A stretch of DNA of 57,676 nt from contig JALLBK010000020.1 in the NCBI GenBank assembly GCA_036940085.1, positions 1-57,676 on the forward strand. The letters are read 5' to 3'. Of the stretch, positions 52,227 through 57,676 are shown piece after piece. The notes below the pieces were generated by a model. That model searched no databases, was not told where the DNA came from, and saw only the letters and a list, made by a program, of their open reading frames with translations. Source of the stretch: Discostella pseudostelligera. Taxonomy: Eukaryota > Bacillariophyta > Thalassiosirophyceae > Thalassiosirales > Thalassiosiraceae. The position numbers and the translations under genes are program-made. Numbering within the stretch: the first letter of the stretch is position 1; each line of letters begins with the position of its first letter.

Positions 52227-54722
52227 CTAGTTTGCCACCGGAACAAACCCTCTATTTGCAACAGTGACAAATCCACCCCGAGTATTCTTCGAACTATCCT
52301 CTCGGTACAACTTAAATGCCCAATCTAATTGCTCCATGATAGGCTTGAACATTTTCGATTCCATCAGGGGCAAATTTCGCGTCAATTCGTACATCTCTTT
52401 ATGAACCTAATGGGGAGGAGAGTGCATGGTAGTAAAAGGAATGAAAATCGCACGTCGATGAGAGTTGTTGCTGACACAAATCCATGAGTGCACTAAATGC
52501 TACCAACCTTTTCCATTCCCTTTACAATATTCGTCAATCGATTCTTCTGTGATTCACTAGCACTTGCATTGCCATTACTATTCTCATTGAAAAAACTTCG
52601 GAGGCTAAAGAAATGACGAAGTAACTCTGTCGAACGACGAAAGAACGATGCCAACTTGGTCGTAAACTCCTCCGGCAGTGCATCTACCAATTGCTGTACA
52701 TCTTCCTCGGTTTGTGAGTCCGCGGCCATCTTCTTTGTTAATGCCTCGAGCAATCCACGTCCAATCTTGGGATCCGGGAAAGGTTTGGTTAAGGTAGGAG
52801 CATTGCCGAACCCTTTGGCTTTGCTAGACACCTCCTCGCGTAAGATTGGTTCAGTATTAGTTCGCATGGATGACGCCAGGATTTTGGCATAGCGTAGATG
52901 CAAGGAAGTATCGCTCTCTTTTCCATTGGTCGGGGATGGGTCCGTAGAGGCTGATGCATAATTTCCCGTGTAGGCACCAACATTGTGCAGATTAAGTTCC
53001 AACATATCCTCGTCATCGTCTCCCATCCCCCTGGCAAAGTCGGCATGATTATAGTCCGCGTTGGCAAACCCCACCAATCGACGCATTTCATTATCACACC
53101 CTCCATTTACTTTGGCATCTTCATCATCCCTACCACTACGAGAAGACGATGTTGCTGTTGCTGCTGCTGTTGCTCCCTCCTTGACACTCTGAGCAGCAAC
53201 CATAGCCAAATCCACACCGGCCTTTGATTCCATGGGATGGAGCACAATAGCCCAATGTCGATTGTACTTGTCAATAATACGCGATCCTGCCGAATCTTTC
53301 TCGGGAAGTGGGTGCAAATCCTTCCCAAGGAAACGATCACCTCGTTCGACCTCGGTTGTGGATGTTAAATCGAATTTCCCCACGGCAAGTTGTGTAGAAA
53401 TGCCCATTTTACGATGACGGTTGTGTTGTGGATGATGGCGATGGTGAGATTGATGGTGATGAGACAATCCCTTGGCATCATACCGTGAAAAGATATCATC
53501 AGTTCCGGCAGCCGCCAATCGATTCATTGCCTCATCCTCACCCATTGCAGCACCAGTAGAAGTACTATCTTCTTTCTGCTTCTTCGTTCCATCACTGTCA
53601 ACCTTGGATTTGCCATCCTCCCCTGCATCTCCCTCCTCACCACCACCACGTCGTCGTTTCCCAAGGATACGACTACGCTCCTTCTCCTGATCTCTACGTT
53701 CCCGCTCATTCATCTTATTAATATGCGTTCCCATCCGTCCACGATCCCGATGGAAGTATTCCGATTCTAAATATTTCCTCCAGAATTGTTCCTCGCTCAA
53801 TTCCAGTGGAACCTTCTCCTCGTAGGCGCGATGGACGGCCGGGTACATTAGAAAGATTTGTCGCATCTCCTCGACACCAAGGTGGACAATGCCAGTGCTG
53901 CTACTACCGCCACCACCACTACTGCTGCTGCTGCCGCCACCACCCCCTCCCGATTCCTTCGACTTGGAACTTCCACCACCACCGCCACCACCTCCGCCCC
54001 CTTTACGAAAAGTAGAACTGATTCCCAAATCCAAACTACTCTTAATATCCGAACTCATACCACGATTGGCCCTGCCACTAATTTTGGCGTATTCATTCGC
54101 CACTAATCGAGTATGTGTACTCCAAAAATCCTCTTCGGATAAGGTCCCGCCATCTAATACTAGTAGTCGATGCTGGGCGCGTAGGGCCGGGTCGGAGGCA
54201 AGGAGGGAGGAGCGTGTGGATATGGCGGCGATGGGATCGAGATCAATGTAGTGTGAGGAGGGAGGGGTCGATTGACGTTGTTCATTGTGCAGATGTTGAG
54301 GACGCGGTGTGGTGATGTTGTTGTTGTTGTTGTTCGACGTCGACTTGGACGNTGTTGTTGTTGTTGTTGTTCGACGTCGACTTGGACGACGACAATCGCA
54401 CACTAATCTCACGTCGTGCATTTTCCAAAGCATCTCTATCGGGGAAGGCAAATGTGTACGAAGACTTTGTAGAGCCTGCTGCTGTTGTGGTGACCTTGAG
54501 CAATGATTTTGGATGCGATACCGGGCTGACTTGATGTTTGACCACTTGATACCATGGAAGAGTTACTGCGGCATCGACGGCATCGCGGTTGGTGATGCTG
54601 CCGCCGTCATGGCCGTCGCCATTACAATCTGGGCGAAAGACCAATTCCTGTTCAGAGAGAGTGACTGAGCCGCTGCTGTTGCGGTGGACTATGCCGCTGT
54701 AGGTGACCTCCGGAAGCATCAT
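52227..54722 (-). CDS. TFB1: TFIIH core subunit p62/Tfb1 (frame broken by assembly artefact)
   Basis: One intron (52407-52507, donor GTTGGT) and one artefact (36-bp duplication plus N at 54352) must be removed. The frame then closes exactly and gives 785 residues. The N-terminal ~110 residues form the PH/PTB-like domain (MLPEVTYSGIVHRNSSGSVTLSEQELVFRPD to DALENARREISVRL). Two BSD domains follow: PALRAQHRLLVLDGGTLSEEDFWSTHTRLV and EEMRQIFLMYPAVHRAYEEKVPLELSEEQFWRKYLESEYFHRDRG, with Gly/Ser-rich linkers. The C-terminal helical part ends with the last exon (VHKEMYELTRNLP...DWAFKLYRE). The subunit scaffolds TFIIH, which opens promoters for Pol II and acts in nucleotide-excision repair. The family-conserved FW pairs of the BSD domains are intact. 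Confidence 0.9.
54316..54388. repeat. Perfect 36-bp duplication flanking a single N (assembly join artefact)
   Basis: Bases 54316-54351 are repeated exactly at 54353-54388, with N at 54352. Each copy is a TGT/TTG microsatellite followed by CGACGTCGACTTGGACG. The extra 37 bases shift frame and split Tfb1 into two apparent ORFs. The reading is the same as for the join at 20173. Confidence 0.9.
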
Positions 54723-54794
54723 CGTAGGGAGGTGTTGCAGGGTGTTGCCGTCGGCGGCTTCATTGATAAACCATGGCCATGGTGAAAGTGACGG

Positions 54795-54962
54795 CCCGTA
54801 CCAAAACCGCTTCCGAATCGTCCCGAAATATGTCGAACCGTACCAAAGCCGCTTCTGAATCGATCCGAAATGGTACGATCTGTACCAAAATCTAAAATCT
54901 TACGAATATCCAAATCCGTACAAACCGTACGTGCCAAAATCGACCGAATCGAACCGAAACGT
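54795..54962. repeat. Degenerate tandem repeat (~42 bp unit), copy 2 of a minisatellite family
   Basis: At least two clear units, CCCGTACCAAAACCGCTTCC... and ACCGTACCAAAGCCGCTTCT..., are followed by two decayed ones, in the 506-bp gap 54723-55228 between Tfb1 and the SGNH gene. It shares 14-15 bp exact strings with the array at 15651-15760. The rest of the gap (54963-55228) shows ACGTGGCA at 55100-55107 but no gene. Confidence 0.6.
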
Positions 54963-55228
54963 CTTCGTCGTCGCTCCAATCTAGTCCAATCTGCTGCGTC
55001 TGCAGCCAGAGGCCAGGTTCCTGCGTTCTATGTTGATTTCTCGCCGATGATTGCCATTATCATGTGCTATCATTGCTCGTTTGATAGAGATTGCACTTAC
55101 GTGGCAAAGGGTGGCCATCGTGGTATCATATCTAATATGTTGTCCTTTTCTTTACATTTAATGCTTCACACATATCCATTTTTGGGTTCCTTACTCATCT
55201 TCTCAACATCCCCGTGTTACACACACCC

Positions 55229-57650
55229 TTAAACGTCGTCGTCTTCCACTTCTTTCGCCTTCTTCGTTGACTTGTTGAATTGGGGTGTCGAAGCGCTTTC
55301 CTCCTCCTCTTCGACAATTGGTTCACTTTCCTTTTCTTCTTCTGCTTCGTCGTCATCATCGTCATCGTCTTCGCCTGCTTCGTCGTCGTCATCGTCATCC
55401 GCTTCCTTCTTGTCTGCCTTCGTTTCCTTCTTTACTACGGGAGCACTCTTCTTTGCTTCAACTTTATCATCGACCTTGTCGTCATCGTCGTCGTCGTCGT
55501 CTTTGTCACTATCCTCGTCATCTTTCTCCTCGGCAGCCTTAGTTTCCTTCTTTAATACAGCATCGCTCTTCTTCACTTCGACTTTGTCGTCAATGCCGGC
55601 GTCGTCATCCTCATTATCATCCTCCTCCTCTTCTACAGCATCGGTGAGTGAATCACGGGGTGGCTGCTTCATGGGCTCAGGAGGCATCGACGCTGTCTTT
55701 CCACCACCACTCACATGCTCCCGACCATTCCCCTCCTCGTCCTCATCCTCATCCTCTACCTTGGCGGGTATATCATTGCGCGGTGGTGGCTCCATCAGTT
55801 CGGGTGGGGGCTTTGCAATCTTTCCTTCACTTACATGTTCCCTTCCCATTTCATCATCGGTTTGGAAGTCGTCATCATGCTCTTTTGATTGTGATAATGC
55901 TGCCGCTGCTGCCTTCTTTACCTCAATTTCCTTCTCCTTCTCGGCTATCAGCTTCCTCAATCGACCAATAATCTGTCCTTCCCATACCGCAAATCCCAAA
56001 TCGGACGGATGTCCTCGTGGACTGATCAATTCATTATGCAAATGATGCCGTCCACGTCCCTCATCGGAGGCAAATATCGGTGTGGCATCAAAGAAGGTAA
56101 TGGAATCATGCTTACTGCAAAATTCCCGAAGCTTGTCATTAATCAGATGCACCGCAGGCCATACCGGTGGCAATACACTCTTTTTGATGATTGGTAAAAA
56201 GGGTATCACACCCTTCTTGGGGTGGTACTTCTCGGTATCACTGAACATTTTGTTAACGATGCGTTTGTCGGTCTTTTCTAGGGTCTTTTTTGCTCGAGCC
56301 ATTGCCTTCTCGAGAGCAGGACCTTCGGAGGCATGGTCTTCCTCCCATCGTTTCTGCTTCTTTGTCATTTTCTTTGCTCCTCCCGCTGCTCGGAGATTCC
56401 GTTTTCCTCCTGATGCTTTCTCAGATCCTTTCATTAAAGGAGGAGAAGCTGGACGAGGAGGTGCATTGGCAACATAATCCTTCACCGCCTTTTCAATCTC
56501 TATATTCTTCTTCACATTATCACCGCCCGTTTTGAAGTCCACCACATCTGCCATTTTGGGTTCCTCCACGGACTGAAATTCGATCATCGGCAACAGACTA
56601 TTGATGACAATATGTGCATCTGGCTTTTTAAGTCGTATCTCCTCAATGACGCGCAGTATTCCCAAAACAACAATTTCCTCGGAACATTGCATCCGAGTGA
56701 GATCATTCATACCGAGAACGAGCCACCATACTTTTGGGTTGAAATCGTATGGCATTTCATCGTTTTGGAGACGCCATAGGACATTTGCAGTCTGTTGAAT
56801 TGCATGGTAAATGGTCATGAAGATCATGAGTTGTGAGCACGATGAAAGTACAGAGAGCAAATAAGTGACGATAATAAGCGATAGTTGATCTCACATTATC
56901 ACCCGCAATCCCCAACGCCACTCCCTCCACAGGACCACCCTTATCCTTCCGAAACAATCGTTCAAAAGTCTTGCCAAGATCTGGTTTCCCCTTCTCTTCC
57001 GGTCCTTCCTCTCCACCATTATTCTTATTGGAATTGATGGCCCGAATCACCTTCTTACCCAACCACCGTCCATCCATTGCCTCGACTACACTCTCTCCGA
57101 CAAACGCTACATCAATTGCCGGTCGGGGTTTGCCCAATGCTGTATCAACAATTTTAGGTTCTGATCCATATAATGCCCGATATAAATTCACTTCGGCCAC
57201 ATTCGCCTTGTGGCCGGCACTCCAACTTTTGAATTCCGATCGGGCAGTAGCCTCCAATGGATCTTCACACTTACAGGATTCATTGTCACCTTTGATACAC
57301 CAATGATCAACTTTGGCAAGGCTTAAATCAAATGCAGAATTAATGGCCGAGTAGTCTGCGCCCATAATGCCCATGGGGGAGGTGGTGTTGAAGATTGTAT
57401 TGGATAGTACGCCAAGTAAGCCCAATACTGAAAGGAGCATTATGCATTTGGAGAGACAGGGAAATGTGTAGCAAAATAGACGGATGGAGCCAGTGCAGCA
57501 ATCGAGTGGTGAGGTGAGGCCGCTGTTGTTGTTGGCGGCATTGCTGCGTCTGCTGCCGCTGCCGCCGCCGGTCGGGGTCGACGACTTGGCAAGTAGATCC
57601 TCCAGGTCGGAATCATCGTGAGGAGCGGAGCCAGCACCTCTGGACGTCAT
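55229..57650 (-). CDS. SGNH-hydrolase-fold type II membrane protein with acidic tail
   Basis: Two exons (57650-56895, 56791-55229; 103-bp intron) encode 772 residues. The N-terminal cytosolic part is followed by one transmembrane helix (CIMLLSVLGLLGVLSNTIF), so the catalytic domain is predicted to face the lumen or the outside. SGNH blocks: AFVGESVVEAM (block I, nucleophile Ser), GIAGDNTANVLWRLQNDE (block II, made by the splice), VWWLVLGMNDL (block III, Asn) and ISPRGHPSDLGFAVWEG (block V, His). The Asp normally three residues before this His is not there (a Pro is), so activity is uncertain. The sequence is nearest to PAF-acetylhydrolase-like SGNH proteins. The last ~230 residues are Glu/Asp/Lys-rich and disordered. 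The start ATG is 26 bp from the window end, so upstream exons cannot be excluded. Confidence 0.8.
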
Positions 57651-57676
57651 GGTTGTTGTTATTGTCGGTAGGGTGC

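Noticed and set aside
55272..56045. 257-residue Ser-rich plus-strand ORF
   Set aside because: Exact antisense of the Asp/Glu/Lys-rich tail of the SGNH protein.

Overview
This window looks like nuclear DNA of a photosynthetic stramenopile, most likely a centric (thalassiosiroid-type) diatom. Protein-coding genes are dense and lie on both strands. Most introns are short (72-151 bp), GT-AG, and few per gene. Several proteins start with a signal peptide followed by a phenylalanine-centred 'ASAFAP-like' cleavage site, the hallmark of import into a complex red plastid. Others are ordinary eukaryotic housekeeping proteins. I see no transposon, rRNA, tRNA or CRISPR array. Exon joins given below were derived by reading splice sites and checking that the phases close.

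Layout: (1) 1-5 kb: the end of an FSH1-like hydrolase, a Thr-type asparaginase (convergent, overlapping by 26 bp), and a plastid ABC1-type atypical kinase. (2) 5-11 kb: DNA primase large subunit, an ABHD17-like hydrolase, and proteasome ATPase Rpt1. (3) 11-18 kb: a long regulatory/intergenic stretch, a GFA/CENP-V-type zinc protein, a thylakoid-lumen CtpA protease, and an ADCK2-like ABC1 kinase. (4) 18-28 kb: a ~2071-residue myosin with ankyrin repeats and a FYVE-like finger, then a plastid trigger factor. (5) 28-33 kb: a DUF2237 membrane protein, Pol I/III subunit AC40, and eIF2B gamma. (6) 33-39 kb: a GT14/Core-2-I-branching-like glycosyltransferase and an unknown Ser/His/Gln-rich protein. 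(7) 39-48 kb: a ten-exon 1846-residue protein of unknown function and an NCBP3-like protein fused to a farnesoic-acid-O-methyltransferase-like domain. (8) 48-57.7 kb: ribosomal protein eS27, a METTL21-type methyltransferase, two small unknown ORFs, the TFIIH subunit p62/Tfb1, and an SGNH-fold membrane protein.

The most striking non-coding signal is a recurrent E2F/DP-type element (TTTGGCGGGAA and close variants) in nearly every promoter, in front of functionally unrelated genes. In at least four places it sits 7-11 bp downstream of ACGTGGCA in the same order and orientation, which suggests a composite cis-regulatory module.

Two single-N positions (20173 and 54352) are each flanked by perfect duplications (72 bp and 36 bp). 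These are best read as uncollapsed contig overlaps. Each one frameshifts an otherwise intact gene (the myosin and Tfb1). Removing one copy plus the N restores a continuous frame in both cases.
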